Source: Benincasa hispida (Eukaryota > Streptophyta > Magnoliopsida > Cucurbitales > Cucurbitaceae). From it: a DNA stretch of 64,000 nucleotides. The stretch is from assembly GCF_009727055.1 (NCBI RefSeq), contig NC_052353.1, forward strand, positions 44,775,734 to 44,839,733, in the 5' to 3' direction. The position numbers and the translations under genes are program-made. Each line of letters starts with the position of its first letter. Within the stretch, counting starts at the first letter, position 1. Under the pieces are notes generated by a model. It was not told the origin of the DNA. It saw nothing but the letters and a program-made list of their open reading frames with translations, and did not search any database. Shown here in pieces: positions 23,089 to 35,089 of the stretch.

Positions 23089-25100
23089 TGTTGGAATGCC
23101 TTGAATCCTAAGCCTAATTAGAATTAAGATTTGTTGCAATGCCTTGAATCCTAAACCTTATTAGAATTGGGATTTGATATATTTAATTATTTAATTCTTT
23201 TCATTCTCCACTTAGGGTTTAGAGATATACACTCTATAAACTCTCTAACCTTATAGCCATTATTTTGCATATTTTGTATTTTCTTTAACATTCTCTCTAA
23301 TAAAATTGTTCTCCCTTTGCCTATGGACATAGCTAAGATATTGTTAATGAATCACATAAATATATATGTCGAACTATTTTCTTAGTTAATTTGTATTATT
23401 TAATTGTCATTTTTGGTAATAAACTAGCATCAGAGTCTATTTCATCAGGATTTCAAGATTTATCATTTCTTCGACAATTAAGGATGTCTAGAGTAAACTT
23501 AAAAATAACCAAATTTACCAAGAGGAACAGTTTCTATTTATGGAAAATCAAGTCCCTATTAAATCAGTAGGGGTTGTAGGCACCGCTGACTAATAAGTCG
23601 AAGAAGGCAGCTATGGATAACAAAGAATGGAAGACTGTTGAGGAGAAGCTTCATTTGACAATCTTGCTATGTTTGGTTGATGTCATCATCGAGGTTACAA
23701 ATGAAGAAACCGTCGTTGGTCTTTGGTTGATATTGGAAAGTTTTTACATGACGAAATCTTTAACCAAGAAATTGTTTCTAAAGAAATATTTGTATCATCT
23801 ACGTATGCAGAAGGGTATATCTCTTTGAGACCATCTTGATGAATTAAATAAAATCTTATTAAATTTGCGTAACGTAGAGATTAAGGTTGATGATAAAGAT
23901 CTTGCCTTATTTGTTGACGTCTTTGCTTCCATCATATGAGACTTTCGTTGACTAGTATATTGGAGGTAAAGAAACTCTAACCTTAGAAGATACAATGTCC
24001 ATGGTGTTTACAAGAGAAGGCTATCAGAATGCAGTAAATTCAGGTACAGAAAGTCAGACATCTAGGTTAGCTGCTACAAGGAGCCAGGGACATAAAAGAT
24101 TATGGTAAGCAAAAGTAGAACAATAATCATAAATCTTCAAAGTCCAAAGATTCTAAGTCAGAAGAGGTTTGTCACTATTATAAAGAAAAGGGGCATTAGA
24201 AGTCTAAATGATCTGAGCTAAAAGGGTATCAAGAAAAGAAGGAAAAGAGTGACAAAAAGGAAGCCTCTACCTCTGTTGCACAAGTTGAGATTGATCCTGA
24301 AGAAGTCAAAATTGATTCAGCTTTAGTTGTGAATGAACATTCACATTCTGATGATGTATGGGTTCTTGATTCTAGGGCAGCTTATCATATGTGCCCAAAT
24401 AGAAACTGTCTCTCAACGTATCAGCAAATAAACGGAAGGAATATTAGCATTGCTAAAGGTGTTGTGTGCAAGATAGTTGGAATCAGTTCACTCAAGATAC
24501 AAACACATAATGGTGTCTTCTATACTTTGGATGAGGTTAGACATGTTCCACTAATGACAAAGAGTTTGATATCTTTCAGTGTGCTCAATAGTAAGGATTA
24601 CAGTTTCAAAGGTAAACGCGAAGCAATGCATCACCTGTCATTCACAAGGATAATATAACTAAATTATGGTATATGAGACTTGGTCATATGAGTGAAAAAG
24701 AGATGCAAATTCTGTCAAAGAGGGATCTTTTATGTGGGCACAAGGTGCAGGATCTTGAATTTTATGAACATTGCATATTTGGGCACAAGGTATAGGATCT
24801 TGAATCTTGAAGGTGGAGATTTATTAGAATGCCTTGAATTCTAAACCTAATTAGTATTGGAATTTTTTGGAATGCCTTAAATCCTAAACCTAATTAGAAT
24901 TGGTATTTGATAACTCTCTAACCTTATAAGTATTATTTTGCAAATTTTGTATTTTCTATAACATTCTCTCTAATAAAATTGTTCTCCCTTTGTCCCGTGG
25001 ATGTAGTTAACATATTGTTAGTGAACCACGTAAATATGTGTGTTGATCTTCTTTATTTTTTTTACGTTCGTTTATATTCTTTAATTGTCGATTTCGTAAG
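23089..25100 (+). mobile_element. Internally deleted Copia element with both LTRs
   Basis: The 5' LTR starts TGTTGGAATGCCTTGAATCC at 23089 and ends near 23422; the 3' LTR starts TATTAGAATGCC at 24832 and ends near 25100. They share the stretches AACTCTCTAACCTTATA and AATAAAATTGTTCTCCCTTT. After the 5' LTR, CTAGCATCAGAGTCTA resembles the Met-tRNA primer-binding site. Before the 3' LTR, AAGGTGGAGATT is a polypurine tract. Between them are gag, protease and the start of GAG-pre-integrase only; integrase, reverse transcriptase and RNase H are missing. A clean target duplication was not found. Confidence 0.85.
23484..24800 (+). pseudogene. Copia gag-protease remnant
   Basis: Degenerate coding region of the deleted Copia element. 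The gag portion (UBN2-like) reads WKTVEEKLHLTILLCL, then a TVVGLWLILESFYM stretch at about 23625-23760, followed by frameshifts. A broken zinc knuckle lies near 24170-24215 (CHYYKEKGH with a stop next). The protease is the open block at 24329-24650 with WVLDSRAAYHMCPN, where the usual catalytic DSG is DSR, so the protease would be dead even in frame. WYMRLGHMSEKEM at about 24668-24706 is the GAG-pre-integrase motif. The coding region ends there by a deletion that also removed everything downstream in pol. Confidence 0.82.
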
Positions 25101-25689
25101 AATGATTCTAAATTATATAACACTCATATATGTTACAATTTTTTAGATCATTTGGATATAAGAGAGAGTAATCATTTTGTACTCGAACTAAACTTATATG
25201 AATCATCTGTGAGCATAGGTCATCAAATATATTATATTATGTCATGTACAACTTCTTTTGAGGTGATCAACGTTTGAAGGTTCAAATATAATCCTTAACT
25301 CCCATTAGTTGTATTTAAAAAAAAATCTTAGATTAATTGAAAAGATTACTTGAAATGACATTAATAATCATAATTCAATGTAAAAAAACATGTGACATTT
25401 ATTTATTTATTTATTCTTAAGGTGGAAGGTTTGATATCATCATTACATGTATAAAAGTTAACTAATCAAATTTAACGATCTCATATTTAATTAAAAACAA
25501 AATTTACAAAGAACTACCTTCAAACTATGTGAATTCTTGAATTTCTAAAAGTTAAACCTAAACATAATTCAACTTGTTAAGGTATATATGTTATGAATCA
25601 AGAAGTGGAGGATTGAATTTCTTGAAAAAAAATATAATGGAAGTAATTACATTTATATAAAATCGTTGCAATTAATCACTATTTTTCTT
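25101..25689. other. Intergenic AT-rich DNA, no gene seen
   Basis: No coding region or recognised repeat. A short TTTATTTATTTATT run is at about 25400. Confidence 0.55.
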
Positions 25690-25790
25690 AACAATTTGTG
25701 GATAGGAGAGTCGAAGCTCTAACATTGAGGTTGATATTACAAGCTATATGTTAGTTAAGCTGTGGTCATATTCTTAACCAATCACTAATT
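25690..25790 (-). mobile_element. Possible tRNA-derived SINE remnant
   Basis: The minus strand shows an A-box-like CTTAACTAACATA and a B-box-like region ending in TTAGAGCTTCGAC in the same arrangement as the SINE-like piece at 9430-9555. It is degenerate, without a clear tail, and the call is tentative. Confidence 0.3.
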
Positions 25791-25910
25791 ACACCAACGA
25801 AATAAATAGTACAATAGCATATAGTTCCAATTATTATTCACTTAAAGGTGTAAAAGGAAGAACATTTGAAAAAAAAACATAACAATATAATACAATTATA
25901 AAGATGTTGG

Positions 25911-28050
25911 TGAAGGAAATCATATTCATGATTTCCATGAGCAACGAAAGAAAGATTATTCCAAATCACAATCATGAATGAATAATACATTTACAGTCGA
26001 CTTCAAACAAACGATTATACAATTCATACAGAGAAATTACAGTATGAATAAACTCAAATGAACAGAAGAAACAATCGTACTAACAATGGCAGAAGCGTCT
26101 CCACGCTCCGATGCGCATGGCCGCTCGAACAACAGCAACCTCGAACGCTTGATCTACATGACTGCAACACAGCACGAACACTTCGCGCTCATCCTCAATG
26201 ATCTTCTCGGCCACGAACTCCTCCAAAAAAACCTCGACGGTGTCGAGTTGATTCTGACACCAACAACAAGGCTACCTTGGTATACTGGTGTGAGAATCCA
26301 GAGGGTGGGCTCTGTTCGGACTTGGAATGAGGCAGACGAAGGAGGAAATACCGATTTTGTACACAATAGGGCAAGTGGGAGATGGCGGAGACCTATCGTA
26401 TAGGTCGATGCCCAATCATTTAGATAAAGCTATGCGATCGTCTAGCAAAAACTATGCGATCGTTTAGCTCATCGTTTAGCGCTCAGTCTGTCGCCTACAG
26501 ATACTACACGATCGTTTACTTAGGGGTAAGCGATTGTCTACCAAAACTATGCGATCGTTTAGTAAATACTGAACGATCGTTTAGCTTGCCCAGCTGTCGT
26601 TAGTAGATCTGTATTTACTTGACGACTCCGTGAATTTCTTTTCGCAAAAGAGAAAACTTAAAGAAAACTTTTTAGCGTTTGTAAAACTTCTTTTTAAAAT
26701 AGAAAAACCACTTTCCTTTTAAACTCACGGTTACCATGATTCAATAACCACCCACTACTTTGGTTATTTAAAAGAAAAAGAATTAATTATCCAATAATTA
26801 ATATTATTATAAACATAAATGATAACCAACTTATCATACTATATTTATAACCTATAGTTTTAATATTTCATTCTCATGAAACATATAATACCATAGCTTC
26901 TTTTATATTCCATGGTACTTAATGTAAATCTCATTTACATCAATCCTCCACTTAGATGTATGTCATACATCAAACCCAATTATATCATATATAATCAAAA
27001 TACCTCTTGTCAATTTTGAACATTTCAAGTCAACACCAAGAAACTGATCCTCAACTGAATCCATTTGAGCTACCAAGGGGACCTTATGGACCTGTAGCTC
27101 GGAAGCTCCAACGGTACGTGAATAACTTACTAAACTCTTTAGTCACAAGATCCACCATTCGTTAACTGCCAGGCACTCCACTAAAGACCAACAGCTGAAC
27201 TCTCCTTATCACATATATTATGCGTCCATCTTAACCAATCAGTAGTGCGACAACCCTTCACAGATCGCTTGTAAGTACAGTTGTGCTAATAATCGTTATG
27301 CCCCTGTAGTTACATCTGTCTCCTTAAGTACCACTGATCCCTCTATGACTGAGTCTTCTCTTCCAAAGAGAAGTTGTGGTCACTATGTTCAAGCCCCGGA
27401 ATTAGCCTTTAAGGGAGCAATCTCTCTACTTATCCCTGCTTCGAGAAATGAGTGAATTCCATCTTGTGGATTGATTTCTCAGCTCCCAGATCAGACAAGT
27501 CCCAAAAAAGGTAGGCATGTTAAGTTGACAATCTGGCCACTTTCACCCATACTAATCAAAGGACCGCCCTCAAAGGCAGGAGTTCCCAAAACACTCAAGA
27601 TTGAGGTCGGTCACCTATGGTCATTTAGGTGAGATGTAAGTCTCTAGTATCAACAGCATTATATACAAAGTCTAGTCATCTCGTGGTCCAGGTCTTATAC
27701 AAACTCTTTGTATAGGACACCCCCGCTGCACATGAATGGTTAGGATCTACCATCTGTAGTAGTTTACAATACTTGCAAACTTCTACAAAGTGGATCGTAT
27801 CCGTAATGTCACCAGGATCAGGTATCTCACCTTAATCCTTATACTACAGACCTATTTAGGTTATCACTTAAGGCATGATCCACTTGTATATCACATATAC
27901 ATGCTTAAGTTCACATAAGATAACCAAGAAGCTTTGTTTATTGGATATGAGTAAATGCCAAAATTAAATAACACTTATTTTATTCATTGAACAATGTGTA
28001 TCTTTACAAAACAACGAGACTCCGGGAGAATTTGGACATCAATCCCAACA
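25911..28050 (-). mobile_element. Solo LTR (Copia-type), 2140 bp, TSD GTTGG
   Basis: Minus-strand LTR starting TGTTGGGATTGATGTCC (complement ending at 28050) and ending with the complement of TGAAGGAAATCAT at 25911. GTTGG flanks it at 25906-25910 and 28051-28055. It is the same subfamily as the solo LTR at 20065-22268, sharing the CTCCCGGAGTCTCGTTG stretch near the start and the ACGATCGT-rich array (26400-26600). Open frames at 26086-26403 and its antisense lie inside it and have no protein-family signature. Confidence 0.93.
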
Positions 28051-29454
28051 GTTGGGATTTATGCCCTAAAACCTCGTACTTAGTTAGTTATTTGACATAA
28101 TAGTTGATATTTTAAATATGCAATAATGAATTATCCATTACATTAAATATCCTAGGTTATTTCATAAGGACTTAAACAATATATAGTGGACATACAATTG
28201 GATCATGTTCAAGTAATAACCTAAGGGGTCTATAGTATATAGATAAGGTTAGGTGTTTTATCTTGATAACATTAGAGATATGACTCACCTTGTAAGTACT
28301 ACAAATCTTGTAAGTATTACAAACGATTTGATCATAATTATTCGTATGGAGACATACAAGTGAAGGTATCCTATACAGTAAGATCGAACTTTGAAATCAT
28401 TAATCTCCTTTTGTAACATCGTTGACTGAAGATATTAATATTTTATAGGATAGCCATATGTAATTTGGTCTCAATCTTGAGTGAGTTATGAACTCTTGCC
28501 TATGATAGCTTGTCTTTTTTATTTCTATGGGTGAGAGTGGCCCGAGTCGCATACTCAATAAGCCTGCTATTTTGAGGACGAGACCGAGTGGAGAGTTTAG
28601 AACATAGCTATACTAGATGGAATTCGTTCCTTCTCACATTTAAGAGAAGTAGATGAGTTATTCTCTTAAATGGTGATTCTAGGTCTTTGAACAAAGGGTA
28701 CCCGCTCTCTCATTGGTCCGAGAGGGACTTGGTTTATGGTATAACCATAAATAAATTGTTTCTTAGAGAGATTAGTGATCAATTTGCAATTATAAAGATA
28801 AGATGTAAGAGGTAATTATAAAGATAAAACGGTTTGTCCCATTTACAATTATGAACAACTCGTGAAGGATCTACTTACTTATAATAGTTAAATCCATAGA
28901 CGTAACATGTTTTACAGTGCTAAGAGTGCAACTATGTATTTTTAGTGGAGTGACCTCATAGTTAATGAGTGTTGATTAATTTAATTAAAGATTAATTAAT
29001 TAACCTCTGATCATTGAAGCTTATGAGGTCGATTAGGCCCCCTACTAGCTCATAACGGGTAAACAAGGATCGTTGGTTTTGAAAGAATTTGGAATGTTCA
29101 AATTAATTAAAGGAATATACATTCGTCGTATAAGATACAATTAATATAAAGTTTATAGATACATTATAATATAATGTTATTTTGAATGAGATTCAAAATT
29201 AAACTATATAAGAAAGTAAGATTTATTGTATTTAAATAAGATTTAAATAATCAATAATAAGAATGGGATTGCTATTAAAACCATAGATTACAATTTAATA
29301 TGAATGAGATTCATATTAAAACAATTGGTTATGAGAGAAATAAACATTTGAATATGGTCAAATGTGCATTTAATTAAATATGAGGTATTTAATTAAATAT
29401 ATTAATTAATTAATTAATTAATTAGAATATGCATTCAATTAAGGGTTCTTTTTA

Positions 29455-29650
29455 AATATAGAAAAATAAACCAAAATATTTACAAAATATAGTAAAATTT
29501 TAGAACTATCAATGATAGACGTTGATATACACTATAGTCAGTGATATTGATAGAACTGATAGAAGTCTATCAGTGTTTATCATTGATAATTCGAAAAATT
29601 TGGTATATCTTGTAAATACTTTCAACAGTTTTACCATTTGAAATAATTTC
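29455..29650. mobile_element. MITE of the CTATCA palindrome family, copy 2 (inside an LTR)
   Basis: Left arm AAAATATTTACAAAATATAG, right arm with TGTAAATACTTTCAACAGTT, and a centre of self-complementary ATCAATGATAGAC/CTATCAGTG motifs. It interrupts AT-rich LTR sequence (TTCAATTAA on both sides). Ends are approximate. Confidence 0.65.
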
Positions 29651-30344
29651 TCTTCAATTAAATATTAGGTATTTAATTAAATACATTAACTAATTAGTTA
29701 TTTAATTTAATCTAATTCAATTAGTTTAATTTAGTTAAATTAAATAAGAGGAAATGTGAGTGGTTATCCAATTTACGTCTTTTCACAGGGAGTTTCTCTG
29801 CGATAATAGAACTTCTTACAAAGATGTTTCTGAGGCTCCCCTAAACCCTCTCATCTCTCTCGAGAAATAACAGAGAAAATGTTTATTTGTAAAATTGATC
29901 TCCACACTATCTCGATTCCCTGTCTTTGAAAAGGAGATTTCCACAAACTAATTTTTTGCCATAGAATAGCAAGAAAAATCCGATGGGAGCATCATCGATA
30001 AGATTCGTGAGATGGAATAATCATATTGATGTTCTGTTCGAGAAGAAGAAGAGTTACTGTGGATTACAAGAAGAAATAGCTCTTCAAGGGAAAGTTTTTC
30101 TTCTTATCTATAAAGTATGCTTAAGATGCTTAGCCTAAATTTACAGCATTGTGAATGTTCGGTATATTTTACTATACCGTGTATTGAATTTTCTAAAACA
30201 ATATCAAATGCAAAGCGATCACTCGCTTCCTCTGCAACATTCGATATCTTCAGAAGATTATGTTGAGCTTTCAATCCATTGAAGAAAGGGGTAATTGCAT
30301 TGGGTAGCACTTTTGGAGTTAATAATTAAGTGTATAACAACATT

Positions 30345-30580
30345 TATAAAGAATTGCAAATATAACAAAATCTATCATTGATAAACATTATCAATGATAG
30401 ACTTCTTATTAGTAATATAGTCTATCATTGATAGACCACTACTAATGATATGGTCTTATATTGATAGACTTCGAAAGTAAAATCTAAATCTTGTTATATC
30501 TAATTTTTTTATATTGTGTTATATATGTAAATACTTTGAACCCATTTACTATATTTGCAACTGTCCTTACCAAAAATAAC
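30345..30580. mobile_element. MITE of the CTATCA palindrome family, copy 3
   Basis: Several CTATCATTGATAGA palindromes (30372-30470) between arms AATTGCAAATATAACAAAA and TATATGTAAATACTTTGAA/TATTTGCAACTG. Larger than the other copies because the central palindrome is repeated. Confidence 0.65.
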
Positions 30581-31274
30581 ATAATCTCTTAAATAACTCA
30601 ACTATATTAAGATTGGCAATATTTTATATAGAATGCTAGGTAAGTTTTATTTTATATGGATCAAAATTGACCCATCCACTTAGAAGGGCAAAGTCTTCTC
30701 AAAGAAAAAAAATGTATAACGATAAAATCAACTCCCTCAAGTATATAACTTAATTAAAGACCATTCGGTGTCCTCTAATTAAGTATTAAAATTTTGATTT
30801 AATCTCTATAATTTTAAAAGTTTTAATTTTAGGCCTTGTAGTTTGAGCTCAACTTCAATACGGTTCCTATGGTTTTAAAATCTTCCATTTGGAAAGTACA
30901 TCAAACTAATCAAATATGTCAAAGATCATATGCTAGTAAGAAAACTAGACATGTAAATACCGTAGTGAATGTTACTATATCTAGAACAACGTCAGTATCG
31001 ACTATCGATATCTCTGCTATAGATACCCCTATGAGATGTTGCAACATAAATAGGTTAATATAGATTCGTTTTTGACTTTAACATTTCTATGAATTCTTAT
31101 AGAATTTTGACAGTATACAAATTTGATTTATTATATTTATAAGGTCTCATGTTTACACTGGAGCTCCTATTAGCAGATCAATATTTATTTTTCTATATTA
31201 AAAGAATGATTTCTCAATGTAAAAAAAAAAAAAAAAAAAAAGTGAGGTGTAACATGAGAGAAGCACAAACCAAA
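30581..31274. other. Intergenic DNA, no gene seen
   Basis: AT-rich. Contains a degenerate dispersed phrase of the type GTTTGAGCTCAACTTCAATA (30840-30880) that occurs in other forms near 3290 and 61600. The open frame at 30869-31063 has no family signature. An A-run of about 21 lies at 31220-31240. Confidence 0.5.
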
Positions 31275-31385
31275 TGAAATCAAAACCTGACCTAATGTAT
31301 GTACTCATGATTAAAAGGTTAGAAGTTCGAATTTCACCACTCTGCATATTGTTAATCTCAGGAAGAAAATGAAAATTTGAAACCA
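31275..31385 (+). mobile_element. Possible tRNA-derived SINE remnant
   Basis: A B-box-like GGTTAGAAGTTCGAATTTC at 31317-31335 preceded by an A-box-like region. Head-only, no tail found; tentative. Confidence 0.3.
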
Positions 31386-31423
31386 CAGGGATAAATTGAA
31401 ACCAATTCGGACCATTTAAAGGT

Positions 31424-31986
31424 GTGTTTTATTGGTTTTTTAGCCCTTAATCTCAAATTTAATTAATTCTAATTAATTAATTAATTAATATTGTGATGAA
31501 AACAAACTTACTTTTATTTATTAATAAATTGAGTGTTTTGAAGTGTACATTGTATAGAGCTTAGAACAAGGGTTATAACATAATTTGAATAACTCAAATC
31601 GGAGTTCAAACGAAAAAGATATGATTGAAATAAACTCTTGGAAAATGTCAAGCAAATGATGTGGCAGTTTTTTTCATCAAAGTGGACCAATTAAAAGGTG
31701 CCACTTGAAGTATGAAAGGAACATATGTGGTGGACTTTTGATTTTTGGATTGATTTTAAAAAAGAAATGAATTTAAAAAGAAAATAAATTTATATTATTT
31801 TATCTTTATGTCTAACGGCTAGTTTTGGACACATGATGATCTTTTGCTTTTTGTTGGGTTTATATAATAGACACTTTAAAACATTTAAATTGTTAATAAA
31901 TAAAGTAGGTTTATTATCATCAAAACATTAAATAACTAATTAATTAAATTTAATTAAATTTAAGATTAAGTACTACAAAGCCAACA
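31424..31986. repeat. Inverted repeat of two LTR-start-like arms
   Basis: The left arm (31424-31560) and the complement of the right arm (31986-31855) share CTTAATCTNAAATTTAATTA, then ATTTATTAA and GTTTTNAAGTGT landmarks over about 125 bp. The right arm is preceded, on the minus strand, by a polypurine tract AAAAAAGTGGAGAT (complement of 31987-32000), the usual mark of a 3' LTR start. So these look like the beginnings of two related LTRs in opposite orientation, or one fold-back element. TSD not found. Confidence 0.5.
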
Positions 31987-32000
31987 ATCTCCACTTTTTT

Positions 32001-33179
32001 ATGACACAAACTACTAAAAAAAATTAAATCTAAAGCAGTGTGTGGTATAAAATATGTACTCGAATCGCAACACACATACATAATTTCAATTCACTTGAAA
32101 GTAACGGATATTTCATTAATAATAATTATCAATTCAGTAGCAACAAAGATATTAAAAAATAACATGCTTTTATTTGTTTAATTACTTCTCCCCTTTTAGA
32201 ATCAATCAATAAGACAATTAAGAAAAGTAAATAATAACATGAAAGTTCTCCTTAAACATGAACACATAATTTTACAAATCTTCTTCTATTGACATGTCTT
32301 CTAAAAAACTAAGCAACTGCATTATAAATTGTAGAGGCATCATATAAACTTTAAGACCAATTTACAAATTTCTCACCCTTTTGAAATCAAGTGTATACCC
32401 CCCCAGTAATAAACAACAAAACCAATATCGAATAAATTTTCGAAACATATTTTTAGTCCAAAGATAATTACTCCCCTAAAAGGATAAATAATATGCATAT
32501 GGGGGTACATAATAATAAAGGAATATGAAGAATCAACATCATCAAATATATTAAATTCATATATGAAAGTGTATGACTCTCATTATAATAAGAAATACCA
32601 ACTAAAATCAAGAAGATAAAATCATTAAGTAATTCAAACAAATGAGAAACCAAAATATCAAATATTATAATATAAATACCAGTAGTTGAAAATCAAATAA
32701 TGATGTACCAAATAATAGCAAATCAATATAAGCATGATAACAACATGAACAATCATCAGAACAATTTTAAAATAAAAAACTTCAAGGGATTTAAGAATAT
32801 AAATCAATTTTATAAGTACTCTCCCTAAAAGAATTTAACACTCTTCCATAAAATATTACAAATCACATACATTTTCAACATAAGACACACACCAACTCAA
32901 AATGATTTTCATTCAACAATGTAAACAACAGAATATGTATAACTTCATGCTCAAAAGGCAGTTAATAAAGTTATCAATTTCAGTCAAAAAGATAAACAAC
33001 ATATCTTAATCATAAAAAAATGACAATCTTTTGCAAGACTAAATATCTTTTTGCTTCATACTTTTCAAGAAAATTACAAGGATAGAGCGAACATCTAATT
33101 GACCAAAAAGCCAAATAATAGGCAATATAGATAAATACCAACAATAGATTTTCTATGCTTGCCAAAGAATAGGCAAAGT
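32001..33179. other. Non-coding AT-rich DNA, possibly retroelement interior
   Basis: No coding region. Lies next to the polypurine tract at 31987-32000, so may be the untranslated interior of a minus-strand LTR element, but no pol motif was found in any frame. Confidence 0.4.
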
Positions 33180-33560
33180 AGATTTTCATCTAATTCTTGA
33201 GAGAGGTCTATGTATTGTGATGATTGATTTGTTGTGAGATCAAATTTGTAAATCTACTCTTTAAGAGACTTTTTCTAATCTTGTTCTTCATTTCTAAATC
33301 TATTGTAAAAGGTTACTCTTGAACCCATAACAAAAGTATCATAACGGTTTGATCCTCAATCGTGGAAATGATCGGATATGTTCATATGCTCGAAAAGGGA
33401 ACGTTGTAACGGTTCGACTCTAAGTCATGGAAAAAGTCAAGTTCATAGTGATATATCAAAGAGGAGCTTGGGAAGTGAATGTAGGCCGGTTGTGCCAAAC
33501 CACTATAAATTATCAGTGTCAATTTCTCTATCCCTCTCCTATTTAATTCTGCAATTAATT
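33180..33560 (+). mobile_element. LTR R/U5-like fragment
   Basis: GGAAGTGAATGTAGGCCGG followed by AACCACTATAAATTATC (33470-33512) is the phrase seen in R/U5 of many plant Copia LTRs (compare GTGGACGTAGGCCTTTGACC on the minus strand near 62040). Upstream sequence is compatible with an LTR. No primer-binding site or partner LTR found. Confidence 0.4.
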
Positions 33561-35089
33561 TGTTATTGTATTTTATTACTTGAAATTAATTGCAATTTTT
33601 GTTCTTAAAAGAATTGTTTATATTAGTTTATTTAGATTGATTGAATTGATCCTTACATATATTTATCGATCTTATTATTAGAATCAAATAGGTGCTTTAA
33701 GTTGTATATATTAATTTCTTGTTTAATTCAAACTAAATTATTTGCATAAAATCATTGCTTAAAGTACTTATTAGATTGATTTATTTAATTGGGCCCACAT
33801 TAAAGAAAAAATTTCATTAATTTGAATAAATCCTATTCACTCCTTCTAGGATTGCTATAATGATTTTACATGTTTGGTTTAATTTTTCAGGTTCGTCCAA
33901 AATAGCTTTTGAAAAAAATGAGTTTATAATGAATAAGTTGGTTTGAGATAAACACTTCAAATCAACTATTAGAAAAATGATTTTTTTAGTGTTTAATAAT
34001 TAATCTCTCCCTAATTTTGTGTAATACATAAACTCACCAAAATACTTTCACTAGTTCTCTACCTCACTTCCACCATGGTCGCTGTTGGTTACCATCGCCC
34101 TCTATCGGCCACCTCCGATAACTACCTCCAGTGGCCACCACGTCCATTGACCACTTTCCACAATCAACCCCAATGATCAATTCTAACAACCCTCTCTGGC
34201 CACCAACTCTAACAATGACCACCTCTAACGGCGAGCTCTAGTGACCAACACCGTCGACCAATTGCATCAATTAGCTTCGACAATAAACCCCTAATGACTA
34301 ACTTGATGACCAATTAAATCAATCATATGCTAAAACAACTCAATCAATGAAAGTGTGTTTTTAAATGTCTAACTTGTCTAACTTATACTGTTTAACCGTC
34401 GTACTTTAAAGTAATTTGATATTAATAGAATCATTTTTACTATATAGCAAAAACAAACTTTTATGTAAGAATACTTTTGAGAAAGTGTAATTAAATACAT
34501 GAGTGTTTTTATTTTAAACCGTTTTTCATGAAAAGTGTTTAAATGAAAATGATTTTTGAAAAACATTTTTTTTCTGTTTTTGCCTAGTCAACCCACTAAA
34601 TCAAATTGAAACCAACGATTTGTAGTTATGTTGTTCTTGAAAAACCTAAAGACATTAATACCCTCCTTATTCTAGAAATCAAATCTCTCCCGTGGCCCTA
34701 TTTGAAGTAAAATAAACAGATAAATAAAAATCAAAATAGTATCTTAGCTCCTATATTTATTTTTGTTACTATACTTTCAATAAATCTTAAATGAATTCAA
34801 ATTCTTAAATTATTCTTGATTTTTAAGAAAAATATATTATCTATTAGCATTTTTACTATAAATAATGCACCCACGCATTAATAAAAATTATTATTATTAT
34901 TATACAAATTTTGATAAAAATATATTTGAAAATAACTAAACTTAAGATTGGAAAATTATAATGGCTGACAAAACTATTTAGAGGAATTAGAAATGCAAAT
35001 TGGGTTTTTTAAATTTTGTTGAAATATTTGAGGAATTAGAAATTCATTTTAATTTTTTCTGTCTTCTCATTTTACTCTGAAAAGTATTT
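33561..35089. other. Intergenic DNA with a C-rich patch, no gene seen
   Basis: Mostly AT-rich. At 34065-34300 there is a C-rich stretch of repeated CCACC/GGCCACC motifs (plus strand) without a usable ORF; it resembles dispersed non-coding repeat sequence rather than a gene. Nothing else supported. Confidence 0.5.

Larger units (their letters stand above)
25905..30252 (+). mobile_element. LTR (Copia-type) split near its start, flanks AAAGA/GAAGA
   Basis: The first six bases TGTTGG sit at 25905-25910; the LTR resumes at 28056 (GATTTATGCCCTAAAACC, after the repeated GTTGG) and ends CGATATCTTCA at 30252. Flanks AAAGA (25900-25904) and GAAGA (30253-30257) form a near-perfect duplication. Without the nested LTR it is about 2.2 kb. 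It shows the family landmarks (28500-28700 block) and a MITE at 29455-29650. No internal retrotransposon sequence adjoins it, so it is a solo LTR. Confidence 0.83.

Noticed and set aside
30345..30480. Regularly spaced CTATCATTGATAG repeats as a possible CRISPR-like array
   Set aside because: The spacing is irregular, the motif is a palindrome that recurs in other MITE copies, and this is a plant nuclear region.
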